From NCBI RefSeq assembly GCF_001402915.1, contig NZ_CP012945.1, positions 682,001 to 746,000 of the forward strand: a stretch of 64,000 nt of DNA, read 5' to 3'. Of the stretch, positions 41,043 to 50,065 are shown piece by piece (within the stretch, counting starts at the first letter, position 1; each line of letters starts with the position of its first letter). The notes below the pieces were generated by a model that was not told the origin of the DNA, did not search any database, and saw only the letters and a program-made list of their open reading frames with translations. The position numbers and the translations under genes were made by a program. Source of the stretch: Devosia sp. A16 (lineage in GTDB: Bacteria; Pseudomonadota; Alphaproteobacteria; Rhizobiales; Devosiaceae).

Positions 41043-41894
41043 TCAGCCCTTGCTTCCCGACATCGCGATGCCCTGGACGATCTGGCGCTGGAAAATGAGG
41101 AAGAAGACCAGCGGCGGCACGGCCGCCAGGAGGTTGGCGGTCATCACCGTATCCACCGTGTGGTGCGACAGCGGCGAGTTGAACAGGCCGACCACCTGAC
41201 CCACGGTGTAGAGCTCTTCCCTGGTGCCCACGATCAGCGGCCACATGTAGTTGCCCCAGGTCTGGATGAAGGTGAGGATGGCCAGCGTCACCAGCGCATT
41301 GCGGCAGAGCGGCAGCACCACGTGCCAGTAGATCTGGAAGTGCCCTGCCCCATCGAGCCGCGCCGCCTCGATCATGTCCTTGGGGATGGCGCGCATGAAC
41401 TGCACCAGCATGAACAGCCCGAACGCCGAGGCGAGCCCCGGCACCACCAGCCCCTCCATGGTGTTGAGCCAACCGAGCCGCGACACCAGCACATAGGTGG
41501 GAATGATGGTCACCGCGGTGGGCACCATCAGCGCCAGCAGCACCACGCCGAACAGGATCCGGCGGCCGGGGAACTCGAACAGCGAGAACTCGAACGCCGC
41601 CAGCGAGCCCACCAGCAGCACCCCGGCAATGGTGAGCAGTGCATAGAGGATCGAGATGCCATAGGCGCGCAGATAGCCGGTCTGGGCGAAGATCGTCGTG
41701 ATCTTGTCGATCCCGGCGCTGAACGAGGTGGGCCACAGCCGCGGGTTGAGCGAGACCGCCTCGCCGGCCTGGGCGAACACCACGTTGAACATCCACCAGA
41801 TCGGGAACACCGCGACCAGCGCGATCGCGACGGCAAGGAGCCATTTGAGCGCGGTCCAGACGGTGAAGCGGCGCAGCCTGCGCATCGAACTCAT
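41043..41894 (-). CDS. Sugar ABC transporter permease (MalG type)
   Basis: 283 residues with six hydrophobic helices. The cytoplasmic EAA loop, which docks the ATPase, is EAARLDGAGHFQIYWHVVLP. The N-terminus starts with a basic segment (MRRLRRF) before the first helix. It overlaps the second permease gene by ATGA and precedes the ATPase gene by 10 bp. Confidence 0.95.
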   Translation of the reverse strand: MSSMRRLRRFTVWTALKWLLAVAIALVAVFPIWWMFNVVFAQAGEAVSLNPRLWPTSFSAGIDKITTIFAQTGYLRAYGISILYALLTIAGVLLVGSLAAFEFSLFEFPGRRILFGVVLLALMVPTAVTIIPTYVLVSRLGWLNTMEGLVVPGLASAFGLFMLVQFMRAIPKDMIEAARLDGAGHFQIYWHVVLPLCRNALVTLAILTFIQTWGNYMWPLIVGTREELYTVGQVVGLFNSPLSHHTVDTVMTANLLAAVPPLVFFLIFQRQIVQGIAMSGSKG

Positions 41895-42778
41895 CGGCGT
41901 TCACTCCAGGCGCGCAGGCCGAACATCACGCCGGTGACGGCGACGATGGCGACGGTGAGGAGGAAGCCGTAGGCGGCGGCCTCGCCGAACTTCACCCCGC
42001 CAAAGGCCCGCCCCATCATGTCCATCACCGGAAACAGCAGCGCGTTGCGCCGCCCGCCATAGGAGGTGAAGGACGAGCCGGTCAGCAGCCAGGGCTTGTC
42101 GAACACCTGCATGGCCGAGATCAGCCCGTAGGTGAGTACGAAGAACAGCACCGGCCCCAGCATCGGGATGGTAACGTGGAACAGCTGCTGCCGCCGGCTG
42201 GCGCCATCGAGCCGCGCCGCCTCGTAGAGTTCGGTGGGGATGTTCTTCAGCCCCGCAAGGATGATCACCATGTTGAAGCCCGCCGACACCCAGATATCCA
42301 CGGCGATGAGCGCGTAGAGCATGGTGCCGGTGTCGTTGAGGAAATTGACCGAGGGCAGGCCGAACCAGCCCAGCACGGTGTTGAGGAGGCCGAAATTGGG
42401 GGCATAGATCCAGCGCCAGATGGTGGCCGCGAGGAACGCCGGCAGCACCACCGGCATGAAATAGGCATTGCGGAAGAAGTTGGACCAGCGCCCGGTGAAA
42501 CTGTCCACCAGCAGCGCCAGGCCCAGCGCCGCTAGGATACCGAGCGGCACGGTGATGGCGATATAGGCGGCGAGGTTTCCCATGGCGCGGGAGAAATCGC
42601 GCGAGGCGACGATCTTCGAATAGTTGTCGGCGCCGACGAACTCCGGCACCCGCACGCCGTTCCAGTCGTGGAAGCTGTAATAGAGGCCGCTGAGGATCGG
42701 ATAGAGGAAGAACACGACGAACAGCACCATGAACGGCGCGATCATCAGATAGTGCGGCAGGTAACGGCGAAACGGCAT
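41891..42778 (-). CDS. Sugar ABC transporter permease (MalF/UgpA type)
   Basis: 295 residues, six helices, with the EAA loop EAARLDGASRRQQLFHVTIP. The N-terminal helix FMVLFVVFFLYPILSGLYYSF is the typical MalF/UgpA opening. Its stop overlaps the next permease start. The gap to the upstream solute-binding gene is about 67 bp, which holds no further gene. Confidence 0.95.
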   Translation of the reverse strand: MPFRRYLPHYLMIAPFMVLFVVFFLYPILSGLYYSFHDWNGVRVPEFVGADNYSKIVASRDFSRAMGNLAAYIAITVPLGILAALGLALLVDSFTGRWSNFFRNAYFMPVVLPAFLAATIWRWIYAPNFGLLNTVLGWFGLPSVNFLNDTGTMLYALIAVDIWVSAGFNMVIILAGLKNIPTELYEAARLDGASRRQQLFHVTIPMLGPVLFFVLTYGLISAMQVFDKPWLLTGSSFTSYGGRRNALLFPVMDMMGRAFGGVKFGEAAAYGFLLTVAIVAVTGVMFGLRAWSERR

Positions 42779-42845
42779 GGACGGCCCCTCGATGGGCCGC
42801 GGCTGAGCACAAGCCAGCCGCGGCGCTCGGCATCACGTGTGTGGC

Positions 42846-44120
42846 TTACTGCGCCATGCACTCGTTGAGGGCGGCGATCATCTCCTTGGCGCCTTCCGCC
42901 GGCGTATACTCGCCATCCGCGGTGGCCGAGGCGAAGTCGATCACCGTCGAGTTGTAGCAGCTGGGGATCGAGCCGACGAAATACGGCGCTGCCACCTCCA
43001 TGGCGCCGTGCGCCGCATCCACCGACACCTTGATCAGCGGCAGGGCCGAGACATCGGGGTCGGCCATCGCCGCGGCATTGGCATTGTAGCGGGCGAGGAG
43101 CTTGGCCCAGCGCGCCATCTGCGCCTTCTCGGTGATGAAGGCGGCGAACTGGAAGGCGATCTCCTGGTTCTTGCCCGGCGCCACGGCGACGATCTCGTAG
43201 CTGCGGATGCCGCCGGTCTTGCCGGCGGTGTCACCGGGGATCAGCACGAAATCATACTTCAGCCCGCTGGCCTTGGCCGCTTCCTCATAGGTCGGGTTCA
43301 CCCAGGGGCCAATGGTGTGGAAGGCCAGCTGGTTGGAGATGAACAGGTCCTTGGTGGCCTGGTCGTTGCGGCTGGTGCCGGAATTGAGCGGCACCATGTC
43401 GACAAACTTCTGCAACACCGTGGTCATCGTCGCTTCGTCGATGCGGGTCTTGCGGTTGGCCCAGTCGAAGCCCCAGGTCTCGGTGCTGCCGGTGGTGGCG
43501 TAGATCTCGGCGATCGAGTTGAACACCAGCGTCTCGTCCGGGATGGCATACATGCCGGCAGCCTTGACCTTCTGCATCTGCTCGAACCACTCGGACCAGG
43601 TGGCGGGCGGCGTCGCCGTATCGATCCCGGCCTTTTCGAGTACCGTCAGGTTGAGGAACAGGAGCGAGCCGAACCCGGTATAGGGCAGGCAATAGAGTTC
43701 GTCGGGCTTGGGCATGCAGCTCGCCAGGGCGTCCTTGTCGAACTGGTTGCGCTGCTCTTCCGGCAGCGCCATGAACTGGCTGTAGATATTGGCCATGGCG
43801 CCGACATCGACCAGTTGCGCGCCGACCGACTGGGCGTTCATGTAGACATCGGGAACGGTGCCGCTGGCGGCGCCCGCCACCTGCCCGGCGGTCAGGTCGT
43901 CGTCGCCCTTGCCGCTGATATTGATCGTCACGCCCGGATGGGCAGCGGTGAATTCCTTGATGAACTCCTGCTGCATGGCGAGCGCCTCGCCCTGGGCGAA
44001 ATCGGAGTACACCCAGTATTCCAGCGTCACATCTTCCGCCATTGCCGCGCCGGCAAACGCGACGGCGATCAAGGCGCTCGCTGCCGTCAGGGCAGCCCGA
44101 AAAGCTTTGGTCGTCTTCAT
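42846..44120 (-). CDS. Sugar ABC transporter solute-binding protein (family 1)
   Basis: 424 residues from ATG 44120 with AGGAGG six bases upstream; the longer reading from 44153 is less likely. The signal peptide ends near AGAAMAED. The mature part has the family 1 binding fold (VTLEYWVYSDFAQGEAL, FTAAHPGVTINISGKG, WSEWFEQMQKVKAAGMYAIP). It is the first gene of the importer operon and delivers the sugar to the two permeases. Substrate is not readable; the kinase and SIS genes nearby suggest an amino or acid sugar. Confidence 0.93.
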   Translation of the reverse strand: MKTTKAFRAALTAASALIAVAFAGAAMAEDVTLEYWVYSDFAQGEALAMQQEFIKEFTAAHPGVTINISGKGDDDLTAGQVAGAASGTVPDVYMNAQSVGAQLVDVGAMANIYSQFMALPEEQRNQFDKDALASCMPKPDELYCLPYTGFGSLLFLNLTVLEKAGIDTATPPATWSEWFEQMQKVKAAGMYAIPDETLVFNSIAEIYATTGSTETWGFDWANRKTRIDEATMTTVLQKFVDMVPLNSGTSRNDQATKDLFISNQLAFHTIGPWVNPTYEEAAKASGLKYDFVLIPGDTAGKTGGIRSYEIVAVAPGKNQEIAFQFAAFITEKAQMARWAKLLARYNANAAAMADPDVSALPLIKVSVDAAHGAMEVAAPYFVGSIPSCYNSTVIDFASATADGEYTPAEGAKEMIAALNECMAQ

Positions 44121-44228
44121 GATACCTCCTGTGCCATGCCCCTGCGGCGCCACGCGCCCCTCCAGAGTTAGCGGTTAGGCAGGTTAACTAATAAAATCAG
44201 GTGATCAAGCCCAAGTCCGATGCATGAC

Positions 44229-44242
44229 GCGCAAATTTGCGC
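44229..44242. promoter_or_regulatory. Perfect 14-bp palindrome, candidate operator
   Basis: GCGCAAATTTGCGC lies in the 217-bp gap between the divergent importer operon (start 44120) and the SIS-domain gene (start 44338). A TATACT box (44263-44268) follows 20 bp later toward the SIS gene, so binding here could block that promoter. The ROK regulator encoded downstream is the obvious candidate ligand-controlled binder. Confidence 0.5.
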
Positions 44243-44337
44243 TTGCGATTAAGTAAGGCTGCTATACTAATGCGCACCCATCTGGCGCGGACCGTCGTTC
44301 TTGCGCCCCTCTTCCAGGCTGATCTACGGAGACCAAG

Positions 44338-45348
44338 ATGCCGGCACGCGTGCCCTTCCGCGACGCAATCGAGCTGGAGCCGCAGGCGTTGCGCAACGCA
44401 CTGGAGAGCACCGGCCGGGCGCTCGACGCGGCCGATCTCACAAAGCTGCGGACCGGCAGCATCGGGCTGGTCGGCATCGGCGCCAGCCTCTATGCCGCCA
44501 TTGCCGGGGCGGCGCAGCTGCGCGCCCAGGGCCGCCGCGCCATCGCACTGGCGGGCGGCGAACTCTACGACGCGGCGGTCGACGCGGCCGATGCCTATAT
44601 CGCCGTTTCCGCCTCCGGCCGCAGCGTCGAGCCGGCCAAGGCCCTGGCGCTCCGCCCTCGCGCCGTCACCTTCGGCATTGCCCAGGCGGCCGACACTCCG
44701 ATGCAGGGCTCGGTCGGCCAGATGATCGGCACCGGTAGCGGCATCGACAGCGGCCCCAACACCACCAGCTACATGGGTTCGCTCCTCGCTCTGGCGCTGA
44801 TCGCCGACCGCGTCGGGGTGCCCTCCGGCTTCGACTGGACCACCATCGGCGACCTGCTGGCGACCACCCGCGCCGCCACGGCCGATGCCGTCGCCCGCGC
44901 CGGCAGGCTGCTGACCGGCAAGCGGTCGCTCGATTGCGTCGGCGCCAACGTCGCCTATGGCACGGCGGGCTATGCGGCGCTGCTGCTGCGCGAGGCGGTA
45001 CGCGTTCCGGCGCAAAACTGGGACACGCTCAACTTCCTCCACGGCCCGATGGAGCCCAATGATCAGGGCACCGGAGTCATCGTCTATGGCGAGGGCCGCG
45101 AGGTGCAACTGGCGGAAGATCTCGCCGGCTTCGGCATCGCCACGGTGCTCGTCACCAGCAGCGAGGTCGCCGAGCGCGACAACCTGGTGGTGATCCGCAT
45201 CCCGGCGACCGGCAACGGTCTCGCCACGGCCATCCTCGCCGCGCTGCCGACCCAGCTGGTGATCGCCGACCTTGCGGAAGCCGCCGGCCTGCCGGTCTGC
45301 GTGTTCCGCTACCGCCAGACCGACACGAAGCTGCCCGAAGTGGCGTGA
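44338..45348 (+). CDS. SIS-domain sugar isomerase/phosphosugar-binding protein (GlmS isomerase-like)
   Basis: 336 residues with two SIS halves: SIGLVGIGASLYAAIAGAAQL followed by AYIAVSASGRSVEP, and a second half beginning near ADAVARAGRLLTGKRSLDC. No glutaminase domain is present, so it resembles AgaS/FrlB-type deglycases or isomerases acting on amino-sugar phosphates. It is divergent from the sugar importer and is followed by the ROK regulator. The substrate is likely the product of the BadF-type kinase, an inference from context. Confidence 0.85.
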   Translation: MPARVPFRDAIELEPQALRNALESTGRALDAADLTKLRTGSIGLVGIGASLYAAIAGAAQLRAQGRRAIALAGGELYDAAVDAADAYIAVSASGRSVEPAKALALRPRAVTFGIAQAADTPMQGSVGQMIGTGSGIDSGPNTTSYMGSLLALALIADRVGVPSGFDWTTIGDLLATTRAATADAVARAGRLLTGKRSLDCVGANVAYGTAGYAALLLREAVRVPAQNWDTLNFLHGPMEPNDQGTGVIVYGEGREVQLAEDLAGFGIATVLVTSSEVAERDNLVVIRIPATGNGLATAILAALPTQLVIADLAEAAGLPVCVFRYRQTDTKLPEVA

Positions 45349-45390
45349 GGTTTGGCCTCGGATGAAGAGCCACCGGCAGAGCTGCGGTGG

Positions 45391-45526
45391 CCTTCTCCCC
45401 CTGTGTAGCGCGCTCCGAGCGGAGCGAGGAGCGATCCGGAACGCGGCGAGATACCCCTCATCCGGCCTTCGGCCACCTCCGGGCGAGGGCTACGCCCTCG
45501 TCCCCCGACCACAAGGGGAGAAGGCG
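45391..45526. repeat. Intergenic palindromic repeat, family B copy 2
   Basis: The 305-bp gap 45349-45653 holds no gene. It carries a family B element: CCTTCTCCCCCTGTG on the left, ACCCCTCATCCGGCC and TCCGGGCGAGGGCTACGCC in the middle, and CACAAGGGGAGAAGG on the right, so the outer arms pair (CCTTCTCCCC with GGGGAGAAGG). The inner sequence is nearly identical to copy 1 at 22172. Confidence 0.82.
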
Positions 45527-45653
45527 AACCGGAGAGTGTTGCGGCTCTACGCGAACCTGTTACTCCGCCGAATACCCCCTTCTGCCGCCACCCCGGTTCG
45601 TGACATGACAGCGCAGAACGGACTAGGCTTATCCAGTTGCCCCTGCTGACGGT

Positions 45654-46829
45654 GTGTCGGTCTTGAACCTAGCTTTCACCTCGCCTCCTGCACCTTTGAC
45701 CGAGAGCGCCCGCGCGGTGTTCCGGCGCATCATCCTTCTCGGCCGCGCCACCCGGCCGATGCTGGGAAGCCTGCTCGATTTTTCCAAGCCCACCATGTCG
45801 GCGGCGATCCTCGAGCTCAGCGAACTGGGCCTGGTGGAGCCGGTCGGCACCACGCAGGGCGCCAGCGGTCGCAAGGCGACAGTCTATGGCCTCGGCCGCG
45901 AGGCCGGCTATGTCATCGGCGTCGATGCCGGCGCCACCCAGGTGCGCGCCATCGCCCAGACGCTCGATGGCACGGTCCTCGCCGAGATCGAGCAGACGCC
46001 TTCCGCCGAGGCGGTGCACCTCAATGCCGAAACCGGCAAGGCGACGCGCACCATCCTCAAGCGGCTGCGCCAGAACACCGGGGCGCATGGCCCGCTGCGA
46101 GCCGTCTCGGTCGCCGTGCCGGTGATCGTTTCGCGCAACCGCCCCGAACTGGCCTATCGCGCCGACCTCGACGTCGTCCGCGACGCGATCGGCGAGTTCG
46201 GCGATGCGCCGGTGGTGTTCGAGAACAACGTCAACTGCGCCACCATTGCCGAGCTCGACCGCGGCGGCGCCCAGGGCCGGCGAACCTTCGCCTATCTGCA
46301 GGTCGGCGTGAAACTCGGCCTCGGCCTGGTGCACGAGGGCCGCCTGTTCCGCGGCGCCAACGGGGCCGCCGGCGAGGTCGCCCGCCTGCCCTTCCCCTGG
46401 TCCGAGCGGAGTGCACCGCGCCGCAGCGGCCTCGAGGACTATCTCGGCTCGCACGCCCTGATGCAACGCGTCGGCAATGACTGGACCGACCGCGGCGCCC
46501 CGCCACAGACCGCCCGCGAGCTGTTCGAGATGGCCGCCGACGGCTCCAGGGCCGCCCGCCGGCATGTCGATAACCACGCCATCGATATCGGTCGCATCGC
46601 GGCCTCGGTGGTCAGCATTTTCGACCCCGGCCTGATCGTCATGGGCGGCGGCGTGGGCCAGAACGAATTGCTGCTGCCCCGCATCCGCGAGGTCATCGCC
46701 GAACTCGCCTGGCAGACCGAAGTCACCACCAGCCAGCTGCCGGCGCGCGGCACGGTGCTGGGCGCCTCGCAACTGGCGGTGCGCGAAGCCGTGCAGATGC
46801 TGACGGGAACCGAGCACCTGCCGGTCTAG
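45654..46829 (+). CDS. ROK family transcriptional regulator
   Basis: 391 residues from a GTG. A winged helix-turn-helix at about 20-70 (FRRIILLGRATRPMLGSLLDFSKPTMSAAILEL) is fused to a ROK sugar-kinase-like domain: GVDAGATQVRAIAQ, EAGYVIGV, VFENNVNCATIAE and FDPGLIVMGGG. The ROK metal-site Cys cluster (CXCGXXGC) is not seen. The likely targets are the SIS-domain gene and importer operon beyond the repeat. The ligand would be a sugar or sugar phosphate. Confidence 0.88.
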   Translation: MSVLNLAFTSPPAPLTESARAVFRRIILLGRATRPMLGSLLDFSKPTMSAAILELSELGLVEPVGTTQGASGRKATVYGLGREAGYVIGVDAGATQVRAIAQTLDGTVLAEIEQTPSAEAVHLNAETGKATRTILKRLRQNTGAHGPLRAVSVAVPVIVSRNRPELAYRADLDVVRDAIGEFGDAPVVFENNVNCATIAELDRGGAQGRRTFAYLQVGVKLGLGLVHEGRLFRGANGAAGEVARLPFPWSERSAPRRSGLEDYLGSHALMQRVGNDWTDRGAPPQTARELFEMAADGSRAARRHVDNHAIDIGRIAASVVSIFDPGLIVMGGGVGQNELLLPRIREVIAELAWQTEVTTSQLPARGTVLGASQLAVREAVQMLTGTEHLPV

Positions 46830-46937
46830 GGACAGCGTCCCGATCCTGCCCGTGAGGTTTTGTACCCACGTGCAGGGACGGCTTGGCGCAAGGGGGCCGC
46901 GAGGTAAGCGTTGCGTCGGCGGGTTGGCCGTGTACCC

Positions 46938-48827
46938 ATGGCGGTGGCCAACCAGGAGTGGCTCGATATGCTCAAGCGGGTCATGCGTCTCGGGCTCGCG
47001 CTCGACTGGCTCAAGCTGCTGCCGATCGTCGTGTGCACGGCGCTTGCCGCCGCGCTGCCGGTCGGGGTGCCGCTGCTGCTCGGCCGCAGCATCGATGCGG
47101 CGCTGAAGGGCGCCGGGCTGGTGCAGTTGCTGCCGCTGCTCGGGCTCGTCGCCGCCTTCGCCATCGGCGCGGCGCTCGCCGAAGTGCTGGCCAACACGAT
47201 GGGCGCACGGCTCGGCTATGGCCTCTCCTGGCAGCTGGCGCGACGGCTCTATGGCGAGCTGATGCGGATGCCGCTCCTGAGCTACGCCACCATCAACCCC
47301 GGGGTGCTCAACAGCCGCCTGACCAACGACATGCGCATGGTCGATCCGCTGTTCGCGGTGGTGCCGCTCGCGACCGTGCACGGCTGGGTCGGGCTCGCCG
47401 CCGTCGCCATCGCGCTGGCGGCGATCGACATCTGGTTTCTCGCCGCCTTCGTGCTGGTGCCGCTGGCGCTCGTCGCGGTGCGCTTTGCCGAGGGGCAGAT
47501 CAACGCCACCATCCGGCAATCCTACGAGATCAATGCCGCCGTGGCCTCGCAGATCGAGAGCACCACCAGCGGCGATGCGGTGAGCCTGGTGCGCCAGGCG
47601 CGCGCCACCGCCGTCGAGGAGGGCCGCTTCGCCCGGCTCGCCGACCAGTCGGTGGAGCTCGCCGCCCGCATGGACAACTGGCGCGCCGTGATCAACGTCG
47701 CCTATCGGTTGTGCTTCGACCTGATCACCGTGCTGTTCCTGGGCATCGGCATCGTGCTGGCCTCGGCCGGGCAGATTTCCATCGGCAGCGTCGTGTCGGC
47801 CCTGTTCTTTGTCGGCCTGGTGCGCCAGCCGCTCGGCGAAGTCGTCGGCCAGCGCTATCCGCTGATCCGCGCCAGCATGGGGCTCGATCGCGTCGAGGCG
47901 GTGCTCGCCTCCCCCAATACCGGCCTCGCGACGGTGGCGGCCTCGCCCATTACGCCGCAGCAGCAGCTGCCCGACGAGGTGCTGGTGTTCGACCGGGTGG
48001 GCTACACCTATCCCGGCCGGCAAGCGGTGGCGGTCAGGACGCTGTCCGATGTCGCCGGTGCCAGCCAGGGGATGAGCGGCTTTCTCGCCGGAGTGTCGCT
48101 GACGCGGCTCGACGAGGCGGGTGACGGCGAGCCGGCCGACCGGCCCGCCCGGCTGCTCGAGAACATCTCCTTCGCGGTCCGGCGCGGCGAGACCGTGGCG
48201 ATCGCCGGACATTCGGGTTCGGGCAAATCGACCATCATCAGCCTCGCCTGCGGGTCGATCCGGCCATCGGCCGGCGCGGTTCGGCTGGCAGGCATCGATA
48301 CCGCCGGGCTCACCGAGGAGGACGCCTGGCGCTTCGTCTCGCTGGTGAGCCAGGACGTCTACCTCCAGGATGCCTCGCTGCGCGACAATCTCGGCTATGG
48401 CCTCGCCGACGCCACCGACGAGCGGCTCATCGATGCCCTGCGGCAGGCCGGGCTGGGCGAGCTGCTGCAGCAGCTGCCCGAGGGGCTCGGCACCATGGTC
48501 GGGCAGCGCGGCAAGCGCTTCTCGGGCGGCGAGCGGCAGCGCATCGCCATCGCCCGCGCCGTGCTGCGCGATCGCCCGCTGCTCATTCTCGACGAAGCCA
48601 CCTCGCATCTCGACGCCGAGCGCGAGGACTCCATCCTCGATGCCATCGACCGGGTGGCGGCCGACCGGGCCGTGCTGGTGGTGGCGCACCGCCGATCGGC
48701 GCTCGAACGGGCGGAGCGCGTGGTGATGATCGAACAGGGCAGCGTGGTCGAACCGGGCACGCATGCCGAACTGATCGCCGCAGGCGGCCGTTATGCCGCC
48801 ATGCACCGGACCGGCGGGCCGCAGTGA
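46938..48827 (+). CDS. ABC exporter half-transporter (fused TM domain and ATPase)
   Basis: 629 residues from ATG 46938; a TTG-initiated extension from 46911 is possible. Six helices are followed by an ATPase with Walker A GHSGSGKST at 424-432, signature FSGGERQR, Walker B LLILDEATSHLD and the switch VVAHRR. Between the A-loop Tyr356/358 (GYTYPG) and Walker A there are 66 residues, roughly 40 more than usual, an insertion with GMSGFLAGVSLTRLDEAGDGEPADR. It probably exports a lipid, peptide or drug as a homodimer or with an unlinked partner. It is separate from the sugar importer operon by its strand-matched 108-bp gap. Confidence 0.88.
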   Translation: MAVANQEWLDMLKRVMRLGLALDWLKLLPIVVCTALAAALPVGVPLLLGRSIDAALKGAGLVQLLPLLGLVAAFAIGAALAEVLANTMGARLGYGLSWQLARRLYGELMRMPLLSYATINPGVLNSRLTNDMRMVDPLFAVVPLATVHGWVGLAAVAIALAAIDIWFLAAFVLVPLALVAVRFAEGQINATIRQSYEINAAVASQIESTTSGDAVSLVRQARATAVEEGRFARLADQSVELAARMDNWRAVINVAYRLCFDLITVLFLGIGIVLASAGQISIGSVVSALFFVGLVRQPLGEVVGQRYPLIRASMGLDRVEAVLASPNTGLATVAASPITPQQQLPDEVLVFDRVGYTYPGRQAVAVRTLSDVAGASQGMSGFLAGVSLTRLDEAGDGEPADRPARLLENISFAVRRGETVAIAGHSGSGKSTIISLACGSIRPSAGAVRLAGIDTAGLTEEDAWRFVSLVSQDVYLQDASLRDNLGYGLADATDERLIDALRQAGLGELLQQLPEGLGTMVGQRGKRFSGGERQRIAIARAVLRDRPLLILDEATSHLDAEREDSILDAIDRVAADRAVLVVAHRRSALERAERVVMIEQGSVVEPGTHAELIAAGGRYAAMHRTGGPQ

Positions 48828-48846
48828 CGGCGGCCTGGCAGCCGGC

Positions 48847-49149
48847 TCAGGAGCCGGGCGCCGCCGCGCCCTGATGCACCAGGGTATCGTCGATCAGCCG
48901 GGCGATATGGTCCATGGCGGCCCTGAGATAGGCCAGCCGCTCGGGCAGGCGCGTGGCGGTGAACGAGCCCATCTTGACCGTATGCGGCACCGGCTCGCCA
49001 CCTTTGGGCGCCAGCGTCACCTCGATCTGCACCGAGGTGCGCTCCACCGTCATCTCGACCTCGAGCAGGGCGAGGCTCGGGCCGTAGGTCTCGCGCAGCG
49101 AGGCGACGGCTGCTTCGAATGCGGGAACCATGTCGTCATAGTCTGGCAT
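48847..49149 (-). CDS. Small protein, unknown, behind a candidate response-regulator site
   Basis: 100 residues from ATG 49149, preceded by GGAGG; a longer reading to 49299 has an Arg-rich non-conserved leader. It reads as an alpha/beta protein: PAFEAAVASLRETYG helix, then LALLEVEMTVERTSVQIEVTLA strands and a C-terminal helix LPERLAYLRAAMDHIARLIDDTL. No signal peptide. The start is 141 bp from a CTGACAC-N4-CTGATGG direct repeat. No family recognised. Confidence 0.65.
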   Translation of the reverse strand: MPDYDDMVPAFEAAVASLRETYGPSLALLEVEMTVERTSVQIEVTLAPKGGEPVPHTVKMGSFTATRLPERLAYLRAAMDHIARLIDDTLVHQGAAAPGS

Positions 49150-49289
49150 GGACGCCTCCAGCGCGAGGGAATGCTGGCCGCCGATGCGCAACCATCGGCG
49201 GCCCGTCCGGGTGCGCCCGCGCCGCGTTGCGAGTTCGGGGCCTCGCCGCGCGCGTCGCCCGTCGACGCTTTTGACCCTACAGCCGGAAG

Positions 49290-49307
49290 CTGACACCAAC
49301 CTGATGG
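49290..49307 (+). promoter_or_regulatory. Candidate response-regulator direct-repeat site 1
   Basis: CTGACAC and CTGATGG are separated by four bases (11-bp step), the layout used by OmpR/PhoP-family regulators. It reads on the plus strand, upstream of the minus-strand small gene that starts at 49149. The same repeat occurs at 55130 and a variant at 52131. Confidence 0.45.
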
Positions 49308-49317
49308 CCCGAGCTCG

Positions 49318-49842
49318 TCAGCCGGCGTAGGCGCTCCATGCCCGCGGATCGGCGCCCGACATCGAAATGATGCGATAGCCGGTCTGCGCCAGCGGACGGA
49401 CTGAGCGGTGCAGGTTGTCGAGCACGTAATCGCCCCTGCTGGTCCGCACCACCACGATGGCATGCCCCTCGCCGCGCACCTTGACATAGGCGAAGCGGAT
49501 GGCGCTGGCCGGGATGCCGGCGCGGATCAAGAGGTTGCGCTTGGTTGCGGCATATTCGTCGCAATCGCCGGCGGCGACGCCGACCCGCCAGATGACCGGG
49601 CCGCCCGCCTCAGGGGTTATGGCGCGGTTGACGTGCGCGTTGACCCGCTTCAGCGTCGCCATGACGTCGTCGCTGGCCTCGACATGGCTGGCCCCGCCGC
49701 CCAGGCACTCCTCGGGCGTCTTGATGCACATCATGCGGAACCCGAGCGGCACGGTGACGCCCGCCGCCTGCGACGTGCCGCCCCCGGCGAGGCCGAAGAT
49801 CACCACCGCCATCGCGGCGACAAGACAAAGGGCGTGGCGCAT
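49318..49842 (-). CDS. Periplasmic transglutaminase-like cysteine peptidase (BTLCP/DUF920)
   Basis: 174 residues from ATG 49842; a longer reading from 49989 has no signal-peptide continuity. A signal peptide (HALCLVAAMAVVIFGLAGG) precedes the domain. The catalytic triad is visible: Cys94 (GDCDEYAATKR), His127 (EGHAIVVVRT) and Asp142 (YVLDN). The LapG-like BTLCP family includes proteases that release adhesins and other periplasmic enzymes. No LapD-like partner is here. The substrate is unknown. Confidence 0.88.
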   Translation of the reverse strand: MRHALCLVAAMAVVIFGLAGGGTSQAAGVTVPLGFRMMCIKTPEECLGGGASHVEASDDVMATLKRVNAHVNRAITPEAGGPVIWRVGVAAGDCDEYAATKRNLLIRAGIPASAIRFAYVKVRGEGHAIVVVRTSRGDYVLDNLHRSVRPLAQTGYRIISMSGADPRAWSAYAG

Positions 49843-50065
49843 CGGGATCCTCGCTGCTCGGTTGGTCTGGTGGACGACACAAGCCCGGCGGGTTTTGTCA
49901 TAAGCTTCGACTGGCCCCGAAAATTCGATGCAAATGCCGACCATCCGGCGCGGCATCGGCCAGGTGCCGGGTTGGCCGCGGCCACCCATCGGGTCATTAC
50001 CGCGAAAGCGGCAACCTCTGCTTCCGGCGCGGAGGCCCCCGCTTTCGGGGAAACAACACCAAGTC

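Noticed and set aside
45669-48806. A 1045-codon open frame on the minus strand
   Set aside because: It is antisense to two clear genes, the ROK regulator and the ABC exporter. Its product is rich in His, Gly and Arg with no recognisable domain. G+C-rich third positions keep antisense frames open.
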